From Daphnia pulex (Eukaryota > Arthropoda > Branchiopoda > Diplostraca > Daphniidae), in contig NC_060025.1 of NCBI RefSeq assembly GCF_021134715.1, forward strand, positions 1-64,000: a stretch of 64,000 nucleotides of DNA, written 5' to 3'. The position numbers were made by a program, and so were the translations under genes. The notes under the pieces are model-generated. The model did no database searches, was not told the origin of the DNA, and was given only the letters and a program-made list of their open reading frames with translations. This document shows positions 12,441 through 27,200 of the stretch, in pieces (the first letter of the stretch is position 1; every line of letters begins with the position of its first letter).

Positions 12441-15400
12441 GATCAGCGTTTCACGCTGAGCACGATTTGATCAAAATCGGGTTTAGTTCCAACACTTGCC
12501 ACTTGGTGGCGCTGCTTTCCAGACTTACTAAAAATGCTCAGAAACAGGCAATCGAGGATATATTCTTGATAAGCGTTTCACGCTGAGCACGATTTGATCA
12601 AAATCGTGTTTAGTTCCAACACTTGCCACTTGGTGGCGCTGCTTTCCAGACTTACTAAAAATGCTCAGAAACAGGCAATCGAGGATATATTCTTGATCAG
12701 CGTTTCACGCTGAGCACGATTTGATCAAAATCGGGTTTAGTTCCAACACTTGCCACTTGGTGGCGCTGCTTTCCAGACTTACTAAAAATGCTCAGAAACA
12801 GGCAATCGAGGATATATTCTTGATCAGCGTTTCACGCTGAGCACGATTTGATCAAAATCGGGTTTAGTTCCAACACTTGCCACTTGGTGGCGCTGCTTTC
12901 CAGACTTACTAAAAATGCTCAGAAACAGGCAATCGAGGATATATTCTTGATCAGCGTTTCACGCTGAGCACGATGAGATCAAAATCGGGTTTAGTTCCAA
13001 CACTTGCCACTTGGTGGCGCTGCTTTCCAGACTTACTAAAAATGCTCAGAAACAGGCAATCGAGGATATATTCTTGATCAGCGTTTCACGCTGAGCACGA
13101 TGAGATCAAAATCGGGTTTAGTTCCAACACTTGCCACTTGGTGGCGCTGCTTTCCAGACTTACTAAAAATGCTCAGAAACAGGCAATCGAGGATATATTC
13201 TTGATCAGCGTTTCACGCTGAGCACGATGAGATCAAAATCGGGTTTAGTTCCAACACTTGCCACTTGGTGGCGCTGCTTTCCAGACTTACTAAAAATGCT
13301 CAGAAACAGGCAATCGAGGATATATTCTTGATCAGCGTTTCACGCTGAGCACGATGAGATCAAAATCGGGTTTAGTTCCAACACTTGCCACTTGGTGGCG
13401 CTGCTTTCCAGACTTACTAAAAATGCTCAGAAACAGGCAATCGAGGATATATTCTTGATCAGCGTTTCACGCTGAGCACGATGAGATCAAAATCGGGTTT
13501 AGTTCCAACACTTGCCTCTTGGTGGCGCTGCTTTCCAGACTTACTAAAAATGCTCAGAAACAGGCAATCGAGGATATATTCTTGATCAGCGTTTCACGCT
13601 GAGCACGATGAGATCAAAATCGGGTTTAGTTCCAACACTTGCCACTTGGTGGCGCTGCTTTCCAGACTTACTAAAAATGCTCAGAAACAGGCAATCGAGG
13701 ATATATTCTTGATCAGCGTTTCACGCTGAGCACGATGAGATCAAAATCGGGTTTAGTTCCAACTGTTGCCACTTGGTGGCGCTGCTTTCCAGACTTACTA
13801 AAAATGCTCAGAAACAGGCAATCGAGGATATATTCTTGATCAGCGTTTCACGCTGAGCACGATTTGATCAAAATCGGGTTTAGTTCCAACACTTGCCACT
13901 TGGTGGCGCTGCTTTCCAGACTTACTAAAAATGCTCAGAAACAGGCAATCGAGGATATATTCTTGATCAGCGTTTCACGCTGAGCACGATGAGATCAAAA
14001 TCGGGTTTAGTTCCAACACTTGCCACTTGGTGGCGCTGCTTTCCAGACTTACTAAAAATGCTCAGAAACAGGCAATCGAGGATATATTCTTGATCAGCGT
14101 TTCACGCTGAGCACGATGAGATCAAAATCGGGTTTAGTTCCAACACTTGCCTCTTGGTGGCGCTGCTTTCCAGACTTACTAAAAATGCTCAGAAACAGGC
14201 AATCGAGGATATATTCTTGATCAGCGTTTCACGCTGAGCACGATGAGATCAAAATCGGGTTTAGTTCCAACACTTGCCACTTGGTGGTGCTGCTTTCCAG
14301 ACTTACTAAAAATGCTCAGAAACAGGCAATCGAGGATATATTCTTGATCAGCGTTTCACGCTGAGCACGATTTGATCAAAATCGGGTTTAGTTCCAACAC
14401 TTGCCACTTGGTGGCGCTGCTTTCCAGACTTACTAAAAATGCTCAGAAACAGGCAATCGAGGATATATTCTTGATCAGCGTTTCACGCTGAGCACGATTT
14501 GATCAAAATCGGGTTTAGTTCCAACACTTGCCACTTGGTGGCGCTGCTTTCCAGACTTACTAAAAATGCTCAGAAACAGGCAATCGAGGATATATTCTTG
14601 ATCAGCGTTTCACGCTGAGCACGATTTGATCAAAATCGGGTTTAGTTCCAACACTTGCCACTTGGTGGCGCTGCTTTCCAGACTTACTAAAAATGCTCAG
14701 AAACAGGCAATCGAGGATATATTCTTGATCAGCGTTTCACGCTGAGCACGATTTGATCAAAATCGGGTTTAGTTCCAACACTTGCCACTTGGTGGCGCTG
14801 CTTTCCAGACTTACTAAAAATGCTCAGAAACAGGCAATCGAGGATATATTCTTGATCAGCGTTTCACGCTGAGCACGATTTGATCAAAATCGGGTTTAGT
14901 TCCAACACTTGCCACTTGGTGGCGCTGCTTTCCAGACTTATTAAAAATGCTCAGAAACAGGCAATCGAGGATATATTCTTGATCAGCGTTTCACGCTGAG
15001 CACGATTTGATCAAAATCGGGTTTAGTTCCAACACTTGCCACTTGGTGGCGCTGCTTTCCAGACTTACTAAAAATGCTCAGAAACAGGCAATCGAGGATA
15101 TATTCTTGATCAGCGTTTCACGCTGAGCACGATTTGATCAAAATCGGGTTTAGTTCCAACACTTGCCACTTGGTGGCGCTGCTTTCCAGACTTACTAAAA
15201 ATGCTCAGAAACAGGCAATCGAGGATATATTCTTGATCAGCGTTTCACGCTGAGCACGATGAGATCAAAATCGGGTTTAGTTCCAACACTTGCCACTTGG
15301 TGGCGCTGCTTTCCAGACTTACTAAAAATGCTCAGAAACAGGCAATCGAGGATATATTCTTGATCAGCGTTTCACGCTGAGCACGATGAGATCAAAATCG

Positions 15401-18400
15401 GGTTTAGTTCCAACACTTGCCACTTGGTGGCGCTGCTTTCCAGACTTACTAAAAATGCTCAGAAACAGGCAATCGAGGATATATTCTTGATCAGCGTTTC
15501 ACGCTGAGCACGATTTGATCAAAATCGGGTTTAGTTCCAACACTTGCCACTTGGTGGCGCTGCTTTCCAGACTTACTAAAAATGCTCAGAAACAGGCAAT
15601 CGAGGATATATTCTTGATCAGCGTTTCACGCTGAGCACGATGAGATCAAAATCGGGTTTAGTTCCAACACTTGCCACTTGGTGGCGCTGCTTTCCAGACT
15701 TACTAAAAATGCTCAGAAACAGGCAATCGAGGATATATTCTTGATCAGCGTTTCACGCTGAGCACGATTTGATCAAAATCGGGTTTAGTTCCAACACTTG
15801 CCACTTGGTGGCGCTGCTTTCCAGACTTACTAAAAATGCTCAGAAACAGGCAATCGAGGATATATTCTTGATCAGCGTTTCACGCTGAGCACGATTTGAT
15901 CAAAATCGGGTTTAGTTCCAACACTTGCCACTTGGTGGCGCTGCTTTCCAGACTTACTAAAAATGCTCAGAAACAGGCAATCGAGGATATATTCTTGATC
16001 AGCGTTTCACGCTGAGCACGATTTGATCAAAATCGGGTTTAGTTCCAACACTTGCCACTTGGTGGCGCTGCTTTCCAGACTTACTAAAAATGCTCAGAAA
16101 CAGGCAATCGAGGATATATTCTTGATCAGCGTTTCACGCTGAGCACGATTTGATCAAAATCGGGTTTAGTTCCAACACTTGCCACTTGGTGGCGCTGCTT
16201 TCCAGACTTACTAAAAATGCTCAGAAACAGGCAATCGAGGATATATTCTTGATCAGCGTTTCACGCTGAGCACGATGAGATCAAAATCGGGTTTAGTTCC
16301 AACACTTGCCACTTGGTGGCGCTGCTTTCCAGACTTACTAAAAATGCTCAGAAACAGGCAATCGAGGATATATTCTTGATCAGCGTTTCACGCTGAGCAC
16401 GATTTGATCAAAATCGGGTTTAGTTCCAACACTTGCCACTTGGTGGCGCTGCTTTCCAGACTTACTAAAAATGCTCAGAAACAGGCAATCGAGGATATAT
16501 TCTTGATCAGCGTTTCACGCTGAGCACGATTTGATCAAAATCGGGTTTAGTTCCAACACTTGCCACTTGGTGGCGCTGCTTTCCAGACTTACTAAAAATG
16601 CTCAGAAACAGGCAATCGAGGATATATTCTTGATCAGCGTTTCACGCTGAGCACGATTTGATGAAAATCGGGTTTAGTTCCAACACTTGCCACTTGGTGG
16701 CGCTGCTTTCCAGACTTACTAAAAATGCTCAGAAACAGGCAATCGAGGATATATTCTTGATCAGCGTTTCACGCTGAGCACGATGAGATCAAAATCGGGT
16801 TTAGTTCCAACACTTGCCACTTGGTGGCGCTGCTTTCCAGACTTACTAAAAATGCTCAGAAACAGGCAATCGAGGATATATTCTTGATCAGCGTTTCACG
16901 CTGAGCACGATTTGATCAAAATCGGGTTTAGTTCCAACACTTGCCACTTGGTGGCGCTGCTTTCCAGACTTACTAAAAATGCTCAGAAACAGGCAATCGA
17001 GGATATATTCTTGATCAGCGTTTCACGCTGAGCACGATTTGATCAAAATCGGGTTTAGTTCCAACACTTGCCACTTGGTGGCGCTGCTTTCCAGACTTAC
17101 TAAAAATGCTCAGAAACAGGCAATCGAGGATATATTCTTGATCAGCGTTTCACGCTGAGCACGATTTGATCAAAATCGGGTTTAGTTCCAACACTTGCCA
17201 CTTGGTGGCGCTGCTTTCCAGACTTACTAAAAATGCTCAGAAACAGGCAATCGAGGATATATTCTTGATCAGCGTTTCACGCTGAGCACGATTTGATCAA
17301 AATCGGGTTTAGTTCCAACACTTGCCACTTGGTGGCGCTGCTTTCCAGACTTACTAAAAATGCTCAGAAACAGGCAATCGAGGATATATTCTTGATCAGC
17401 GTTTCACGCTGAGCACGATTTGATCAAAATCGGGTTTAGTTCCAACACTTGCCACTTGGTGGCGCTGCTTTCCAGACTTACTAAAAATGCTCAGAAACAG
17501 GCAATCGAGGATATATTCTTGATCAGCGTTTCACGCTGAGCACGATTTGATCAAAATCGGGTTTAGTTCCAACACTTGCCACTTGGTGGCGCTGCTTTCC
17601 AGACTTACTAAAAATGCTCAGAAACAGGCAATCGAGGATATATTCTTGATCAGCGTTTCACGCTGAGCACGATTTGATCAAAATCGGGTTTAGTTCCAAC
17701 ACTTGCCACTTGGTGGCGCTGCTTTCCAGACTTACTAAAAATGCTCAGAAACAGGCAATCGAGGATATATTCTTGATCAGCGTTTCACGCTGAGCACGAT
17801 GAGATCAAAATCGGGTTTAGTTCCAACACTTGCCACTTGGTGGCGCTGCTTTCCAGACTTACTAAAAATGCTCAGAAACAGGCAATCGAGGATATATTCT
17901 TGATCAGCGTTTCACGCTGAGCACGATTTGATCAAAATCGGGTTTAGTTCCAACACTTGCCACTTGGTGGCGCTGCTTTCCAGACTTACTAAAAATGCTC
18001 AGAAACAGGCAATCGAGGATATATTCTTGATCAGCGTTTCACGCTGAGCACGATTTGATCAAAATCGGGTTTAGTTCCAACACTTGCCACTTGGTGGCGC
18101 TGCTTTCCAGACTTACTAAAAATGCTCAGAAACAGGCAATCGAGGATATATTCTTGATCAGCGTTTCACGCTGAGCACGATTTGATGAAAATCGGGTTTA
18201 GTTCCAACACTTGCCACTTGGTGGCGCTGCTTTCCAGACTTACTAAAAATGCTCAGAAACAGGCAATCGAGGATATATTCTTGATCAGCGTTTCACGCTG
18301 AGCACGATGAGATCAAAATCGGGTTTAGTTCCAACACTTGCCACTTGGTGGCGCTGCTTTCCAGACTTACTAAAAATGCTCAGAAACAGGCAATCGAGGA

Positions 18401-21243
18401 TATATTCTTGATCAGCGTTTCACGCTGAGCACGATTTGATCAAAATCGGGTTTAGTTCCAACACTTGCCACTTGGTGGCGCTGCTTTCCAGACTTACTAA
18501 AAATGCTCAGAAACAGGCAATCGAGGATATATTCTTGATCAGCGTTTCACGCTGAGCACGATTTGATCAAAATCGGGTTTAGTTCCAACACTTGCCACTT
18601 GGTGGCGCTGCTTTCCAGACTTACTAAAAATGCTCAGAAACAGGCAATCGAGGATATATTCTTGATCAGCGTTTCACGCTGAGCACGATTTGATCAAAAT
18701 CGGGTTTAGTTCCAACACTTGCCACTTGGTGGCGCTGCTTTCCAGACTTACTAAAAATGCTCAGAAACAGGCAATCGAGGATATATTCTTGATCAGCGTT
18801 TCACGCTGAGCACGATTTGATCAAAATCGGGTTTAGTTCCAACACTTGCCACTTGGTGGCGCTGCTTTCCAGACTTACTAAAAATGCTCAGAAACAGGCA
18901 ATCGAGGATATATTCTTGATCAGCGTTTCACGCTGAGCACGATTTGATCAAAATCGGGTTTAGTTCCAACACTTGCCACTTGGTGGCGCTGCTTTCCAGA
19001 CTTACTAAAAATGCTCAGAAACAGGCAATCGAGGATATATTCTTGATCAGCGTTTCACGCTGAGCACGATTTGATCAAAATCGGGTTTAGTTCCAACACT
19101 TGCCACTTGGTGGCGCTGCTTTCCAGACTTACTAAAAATGCTCAGAAACAGGCAATCGAGGATATATTCTTGATCAGCGTTTCACGCTGAGCACGATTTG
19201 ATCAAAATCGGGTTTAGTTCCAACACTTGCCACTTGGTGGCGCTGCTTTCCAGACTTACTAAAAATGCTCAGAAACAGGCAATCGAGGATATATTCTTGA
19301 TCAGCGTTTCACGCTCTTGATCAGCGTTTCACGCTGAGCACGATTTGATCAAAATCGGGTTTAGTTCCAACACTTGCCACTTGGTGGCGCTGCTTTCCAG
19401 ACTTACTAAAAATGCTCAGAAACAGGCAATCGAGGATATATTCTTGATCAGCGTTTCACGCTGAGCACGATTTGATCAAAATCGGGTTTAGTTCCAACAC
19501 TTGCCACTTGGTGGCGCTGCTTTCCAGACTTACTAAAAATGCTCAGAAACAGGCAATCGAGGATATATTCTTGATCAGCGTTTCACGCTGAGCACGATGA
19601 GATCAAAATCGGGTTTAGTTCCAACACTTGCCACTTGGTGGCGCTGCTTTCCAGACTTACTAAAAATGCTCAGAAACAGGCAATCGAGGATATATTCTTG
19701 ATCAGCGTTTCACGCTGAGCACGATTTGATCAAAATCGGGTTTAGTTCCAACACTTGCCACTTGGTGGCGCTGCTTTCCAGACTTACTAAAAATGCTCAG
19801 AAACAGGCAATCGAGGATATATTCTTGATCAGCGTTTCACGCTGAGCACGATTTGATCAAAATCGGGTTTAGTTCCAACACTTGCCACTTGGTGGCGCTG
19901 CTTTCCAGACTTACTAAAAATGCTCAGAAACAGGCAATCGAGGATATATTCTTGATCAGCGTTTCACGCTGAGCACGATTTGATCAAAATCGGGTTTAGT
20001 TCCAACACTTGCCACTTGGTGGCGCTGCTTTCCAGACTTACTAAAAATGCTCAGAAACAGGCAATCGAGGATATATTCTTGATCAGCGTTTCACGCTGAG
20101 CACGATTTGATCAAAATCGGGTTTAGTTCCAACACTTGCCACTTGGTGGCGCTGCTTTCCAGACTTACTAAAAATGCTCAGAAACAGGCAATCGAGGATA
20201 TATTCTTGATCAGCGTTTCACGCTGAGCACGATGAGATCAAAATCGGGTTTAGTTCCAACACTTGCCACTTGGTGGCGCTGCTTTCCAGACTTACTAAAA
20301 ATGCTCAGAAACAGGCAATCGAGGATATATTCTTGATCAGCGTTTCACGCTGAGCACGATTTGATCAAAATCGGGTTTAGTTCCAACACTTGCCACTTGG
20401 TGGCGCTGCTTTCCAGACTTACTAAAAATGCTCAGAAACAGGCAATCGAGGATATATTCTTGATCAGCGTTTCACGCTGAGCACGATTTGATCAAAATCG
20501 GGTTTAGTTCCAACACTTGCCACTTGGTGGCGCTGCTTTCCAGACTTACTAAAAATGCTCAGAAACAGGCAATCGAGGATATATTCTTGATCAGCGTTTC
20601 ACGCTGAGCACGATTTGATCAAAATCGGGTTTAGTTCCAACACTTGCCACTTGGTGGCGCTGCTTTCCAGACTTACTAAAAATGCTCAGAAACAGGCAAT
20701 CGAGGATATATTCTTGATCAGCGTTTCACGCTGAGCACGATTTGATCAAAATCGGGTTTAGTTCCAACACTTGCCACTTGGTGGCGCTGCTTTCCAGACT
20801 TACTAAAAATGCTCAGAAACAGGCAATCGAGGATATATTCTTGATCAGCGTTTCACGCTCTTGATCAGCGTTTCACGCTGAGCACGATTTGATCAAAATC
20901 GGGTTTAGTTCCAACACTTGCCACTTGGTGGCGCTGCTTTCCAGACTTACTAAAAATGCTCAGAAACAGGCAATCGAGGATATATTCTTGATCAGCGTTT
21001 CACGCTGAGCACGATTTGATCAAAATCGGGTTTAGTTCCAACACTTGCCACTTGGTGGCGCTGCTTTCCAGACTTACTAAAAATGCTCAGAAACAGGCAA
21101 TCGAGGATATATTCTTGATCAGCGTTTCACGCTGAGCACGATTTGATCAAAATCGGGTTTAGTTCCAACACTTGCCACTTGGTGGCGCTGCTTTCCAGAC
21201 TTACTAAAAATGCTCAGAAACAGGCAATCGAGGATATATTCTT
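12441..21243. repeat. Satellite block 1: 69 copies of the 127-bp A monomer
   Basis: GATCAGCG starts recur exactly every 127 bp from 12441. The length of the block, 8,803 bp, equals 69 x 127 plus two 20-bp insertions (at 19299 and 20843). No other length change is visible. The main variation is TT or GA in the phrase CGATTTGATC / CGATGAGATC. Each monomer contains a stem TCAGCG-TTTCA-CGCTGA and a palindrome CCACTTGGTGG followed by CGCTG. A rare variant (GATGAAAATC) recurs at 16632 and 18156, exactly 12 monomers apart, marking a 1,524-bp duplicated block. Confidence 0.95.
19299..20862. repeat. Two identical 20-bp partial duplications inside the satellite
   Basis: At 19299-19318 and at 20843-20862 the first 20 bp of a monomer (GATCAGCGTTTCACGCTCTT) are inserted before a full monomer. 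The two junctions are identical and lie 1,544 bp apart, which is 12 monomers plus the 20-bp insert. One event copied by unequal exchange or gene conversion explains this better than two independent events. Confidence 0.85.
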
Positions 21244-24200
21244 GATCAGAATTTCACGTTGAGCACGATGCGATCAAAATAAAATTTAGTTCCAAAACTT
21301 GCCACCAGGTGGCGCTGATTTCAATACTTACAAAAAGGCACTTCTACTGCTCAGAACCAAGCGAAACAAACATATTCTTGATCAGCATTTCACGCTGAGC
21401 ACGATGAGATCAAAATCGGGTTTAGTTCCAACACTTGCCACTTGGTGGCGCTGCTTTCCAGACTTACTAAAAATGCTCAGAAACAGGCAATCGAGGATAT
21501 ATTCTTGATCAGCGTTTCACGCTGAGCACGATGAGATCAAAATCGGGTTTAGTTCCAACACTTGCCACTTGGTGGCGCTGCTTTCCAGACTTACTAAAAA
21601 TGCTCAGAAACAGGCAATCGAGGATATATTCTTGATCAGCGTTTCACGCTGAGCACGATGAGATCAAAATCGGGTTTAGTTCCAACACTTGCCACTTGGT
21701 GGCGCTGCTTTCCAGACTTACTAAAAATGCTCAGAAACAGGCAATCGAGGATATATTCTTGATCAGAATTTCACGTTGAGCACGATGCGATCAAAATAAA
21801 ATTTAGTTCCAAAACTTGCCACCAGGTGGCGCTGATTTCAATACTTACAAAAAGGCACTTCTACTGCTCAGAACCAAGCGAAACAAACATATTCTTGATC
21901 AGCATTTCACGCTGAGCACGATGAGATCAAAATCGGGTTTAGTTCCAACACTTGCCACTTGGTGGCGCTGCTTTCCAGACTTACTAAAAATGCTCAGAAA
22001 CAGGCAATCGAGGATATATTCTTGATCAGCGTTTCACGCTGAGCACGATGAGATCAAAATCGGGTTTAGTTCCATCACTTGCCACTTGGTGGCGCTGCTT
22101 TCCAGACTTACTAAAAATGCTCAGAAACAGGCAATCGAGGATATATTCTTGATCAGAATTTCACGTTGAGCACGATGCGATCAAAATAAAATTTAGTTCC
22201 AAAACTTGCCACCAGGTGGCGCTGATTTCAATACTTAGAAAAAGGCACTTCTACTGCTCAGAACCAAGTGAAACAAACATATTCTTGATCAGCATTTCAC
22301 GCTGAGCACGATGAGATCAAAATCGGGTTTAGTTCCAACACTTGCCACTTGGTGGCGCTGCTTTCCAGACTTACTAAAAATGCTCAGAAACAGGCAATCG
22401 AGGATATATTCTTGATCAGCGTTTCACGCTGAGCACGATGAGATCAAAATCGGGTTTAGTTCCAACACTTGCCACTTGGTGGCGCTGCTTTCCAGACTTA
22501 CTAAAAATGCTCAGAAACAGGCAATCGAGGATATATTCTTGATCAGAATTTCACGTTGAGCACGATGCGATCAAAATAAAATTTAGTTCCAAAACTTGCC
22601 ACCAGGTGGCGCTGATTTCAATACTTAGAAAAAGGCACTTCTACTGCTCAGAACCAAGTGAAACAAACATATTCTTGATCAGCATTTCACGCTGAGCACG
22701 ATGAGATCAAAATCGGGTTTAGTTCCAACACTTGCCACTTGGTGGCGCTGCTTTCCAGACTTACTAAAAATGCTCAGAAACAGGCAATCGAGGATATATT
22801 CTTGATCAGCGTTTCACGCTGAGCACGATGAGATCAAAATCGGGTTTAGTTCCAACACTTGCCACTTGGTGGCGCTGCTTTCCAGACTTACTAAAAATGC
22901 TCAGAAACAGGCAATCGAGGATATATTCTTGATCAGAATTTCACGTTGAGCACGATGCGATCAAAATAAAATTTAGTTCCAAAACTTGCCACCAGGTGGC
23001 GCTGATTTCAATACTTAGAAAAAGGCACTTCTACTGCTCAGAACCAAGTGAAACAAACATATTCTTGATCAGCATTTCACGCTGAGCACGATGAGATCAA
23101 AATCGGGTTTAGTTCCAACACTTGCCACTTGGTGGCGCTGCTTTCCAGACTTACTAAAAATGCTCAGAAACAGGCAATCGAGGATATATTCTTGATCAGC
23201 GTTTCACGCTGAGCACGATGAGATCAAAATCGGGTTTAGTTCCAACACTTGCCACTTGGTGGCGCTGCTTTCCAGACTTACTAAAAATGCTCAGAAACAG
23301 GCAATCGAGGATATATTCTTGATCAGCGTTTCACGCTGAGCACGATGAGATCAAAATCGGGTTTAGTTCCAACACTTGCCACTTGGTGGCGCTGCTTTCC
23401 AGACTTACTAAAAATGCTCAGAAACAGGCAATCGAGGATATATTCTTGATCAGAATTTCACGTTGAGCACGATGCGATCAAAATAAAATTTAGTTCCAAA
23501 ACTTGCCACCAGGTGGCGCTGATTTCAATACTTAGAAAAAGGCACTTCTACTGCTCAGAACCAAGTGAAACAAACATATTCTTGATCAGCATTTCACGCT
23601 GAGCACGATGAGATCAAAATCGGGTTTAGTTCCAACACTTGCCACTTGGTGGCGCTGCTTTCCAGACTTACTAAAAATGCTCAGAAACAGGCAATCGAGG
23701 ATATATTCTTGATCAGCGTTTCACGCTGAGCACGATGAGATCAAAATCGGGTTTAGTTCCAACACTTGCCACTTGGTGGCGCTGCTTTCCAGACTTACTA
23801 AAAATGCTCAGAAACAGGCAATCGAGGATATATTCTTGATCAGCGTTTCACGCTGAGCACGATGAGATCAAAATCGGGTTTAGTTCCAACACTTGCCACT
23901 TGGTGGCGCTGCTTTCCAGACTTACTAAAAATGCTCAGAAACAGGCAATCGAGGATATATTCTTGATCAGAATTTCACGTTGAGCACGATGCGATCAAAA
24001 TAAAATTTAGTTCCAAAACTTGCCACCAGGTGGCGCTGATTTCAATACTTAGAAAAAGGCACTTCTACTGCTCAGAACCAAGTGAAACAAACATATTCTT
24101 GATCAGCATTTCACGCTGAGCACGATGAGATCAAAATCGGGTTTAGTTCCAACACTTGCCACTTGGTGGCGCTGCTTTCCAGACTTACTAAAAATGCTCA

Positions 24201-27200
24201 GAAACAGGCAATCGAGGATATATTCTTGATCAGCGTTTCACGCTGAGCACGATGAGATCAAAATCGGGTTTAGTTCCAACACTTGCCACTTGGTGGCGCT
24301 GCTTTCCAGACTTACTAAAAATGCTCAGAAACAGGCAATCGAGGATATATTCTTGATCAGAATTTCACGTTGAGCACGATGCGATCAAAATAAAATTTAG
24401 TTCCAAAACTTGCCACCAGGTGGCGCTGATTTCAATACTTAGAAAAAGGCACTTCTACTGCTCAGAACCAAGTGAAACAAACATATTCTTGATCAGCATT
24501 TCACGCTGAGCACGATGAGATCAAAATCGGGTTTAGTTCCAACACTTGCCACTTGGTGGCGCTGCTTTCCAGACTTACTAAAAATGCTCAGAAATAGGCA
24601 ATCGAGGATATATTCTTGATCAGCATTTCACGCTGAGCACGATGAGATCAAAATCGGGTTTAGTTCCAACACTTGCCACTTGGTGGCGCTGCTTTCCAGA
24701 CTAACTAAAAATGCTCAGAAACAGGCAATCGAGGATATATTCTTGATCAGCGTTTCACGCTGAGCACGATGAGATCAAAATCGGGTTTAGTTCCAACACT
24801 TGCCACTTGGTGGCGCTGCTTTCCAGACTTACTAAAAATGCTCAGAAACAGGCAATCGAGGATATATTCTTGATCAGAATTTCACGTTGAGCACGATGCG
24901 ATCAAAATAAAATTTAGTTCCAAAACTTGCCACCAGGTGGCGCTGATTTCAATACTTAGAAAAAGGCACTTCTACTGCTCAGAACCAAGTGAAACAAACA
25001 TATTCTTGATCAGCATTTCACGCTGAGCACGATGAGATCAAAATCGGGTTTAGTTCCAACACTTGCCACTTGGTGGCGCTGCTTTCCAGACTTACTAAAA
25101 ATGCTCAGAAACAGGCAATCGAGGATATATTCTTGATCAGCGTTTCACGCTGAGCACGATGAGATCAAAATCGGGTTTAGTTCCAACACTTGCCACTTGG
25201 TGGCGCTGCTTTCCAGACTTACTAAAAATGCTCAGAAACAGGCAATCGAGGATATATTCTTGATCAGCGTTTCACGCTGAGCACGATGAGATCAAAATCG
25301 GGTTTAGTTCCATCACTTGCCACTTGGTGGCGCTGCTTTCCAGACTTACTAAAAATGCTCAGAAACAGGCAATCGAGGATATATTCTTGATCAGCGTTTC
25401 ACGCTGAGCACGATGAGATCAAAATCGGGTTTAGTTCCAACACTTGCCACTTGGTGGCGCTGCTTTCCAGACTTACTAAAAATGCTCAGAAACAGGCAAT
25501 CGAGGATATATTCTTGATCAGCGTTTCACGCTGAGCACGATGAGATCAAAATCGGGTTTAGTTCCAACACTTGCCACTTGGTGGCGCTGCTTTCCAGACT
25601 TACTAAAAATGCTCAGAAACAGGCAATCGAGGATATATTCTTGATCAGAATTTCACGTTGAGCACGATGCGATCAAAATAAAATTTAGTTCCAAAACTTG
25701 CCACCAGGTGGCGCTGATTTCAATACTTAGAAAAAGGCACTTCTACTGCTCAGAACCAAGTGAAACAAACATATTCTTGATCAGCATTTCACGCTGAGCA
25801 CGATGAGATCAAAATCGGGTTTAGTTCCAACACTTGCCACTTGGTGGCGCTGCTTTCCAGACTTACTAAAAATGCTCAGAAACAGGCAATCGAGGATATA
25901 TTCTTGATCAGCGTTTCACGCTGAGCACGATGAGATCAAAATCGGGTTTAGTTCCAACACTTGCCACTTGGTGGCGCTGCTTTCCAGACTTACTAAAAAT
26001 GCTCAGAAACAGGCAATCGAGGATATATTCTTGATCAGAATTTCACGTTGAGCACGATGCGATCAAAATAAAATTTAGTTCCAAAACTTGCCACCAGGTG
26101 GCGCTGATTTCAATACTTAGAAAAAGGCACTTCTACTGCTCAGAACCAAGTGAAACAAACATATTCTTGATCAGCATTTCACGCTGAGCACGATGAGATC
26201 AAAATCGGGTTTAGTTCCAACACTTGCCACTTGGTGGCGCTGCTTTCCAGACTTACTAAAAATGCTCAGAAACAGGCAATCGAGGATATATTCTTGATCA
26301 GAATTTCACGTTGAGCACGATGCGATCAAAATAAAATTTAGTTCCAAAACTTGCCACCAGGTGGCGCTGATTTCAATACTTAGAAAAAGGCACTTCTACT
26401 GCTCAGAACCAAGTGAAACAAACATATTCTTGATCAGCATTTCACGCTGAGCACGATGAGATCAAAATCGGGTTTAGTTCCAACACTTGCCACTTGGTGG
26501 CGCTGCTTTCCAGACTTACTAAAAATGCTCAGAAACAGGCAATCGAGGATATATTCTTGATCAGAATTTCACGTTGAGCACGATGCGATCAAAATAAAAT
26601 TTAGTTCCAAAACTTGCCACCAGGTGGCGCTGATTTCAATACTTAGAAAAAGGCACTTCTACTGCTCAGAACCAAGTGAAACAAACATATTCTTGATCAG
26701 CATTTCACGCTGAGCACGATGAGATCAAAATCGGGTTTAGTTCCAACACTTGCCACTTGGTGGCGCTGCTTTCCAGACTTACTAAAAATGCTCAGAAACA
26801 GGCAATCGAGGATATATTCTTGATCAGCGTTTCACGCTGAGCACGATGAGATCAAAATCGGGTTTAGTTCCAACACTTGCCACTTGGTGGCGCTGCTTTC
26901 CAGACTTACTAAAAATGCTCAGAAACAGGCAATCGAGGATATATTCTTGATCAGAATTTCACGTTGAGCACGATGCGATCAAAATAAAATTTAGTTCCAA
27001 AACTTGCCACCAGGTGGCGCTGATTTCAATACTTAGAAAAAGGCACTTCTACTGCTCAGAACCAAGTGAAACAAACATATTCTTGATCAGCATTTCACGC
27101 TGAGCACGATGAGATCAAAATCGGGTTTAGTTCCAACACTTGCCACTTGGTGGCGCTGCTTTCCAGACTTACTAAAAATGCTCAGAAATAGGCAATCGAG

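Noticed and set aside
21299..22025. Two identical 69-codon + strand open frames spanning a B and an A monomer
   Set aside because: They begin at TTG, exist only in the two B copies with ACTTACAAAA instead of ACTTAGAAAA, and are satellite sequence.
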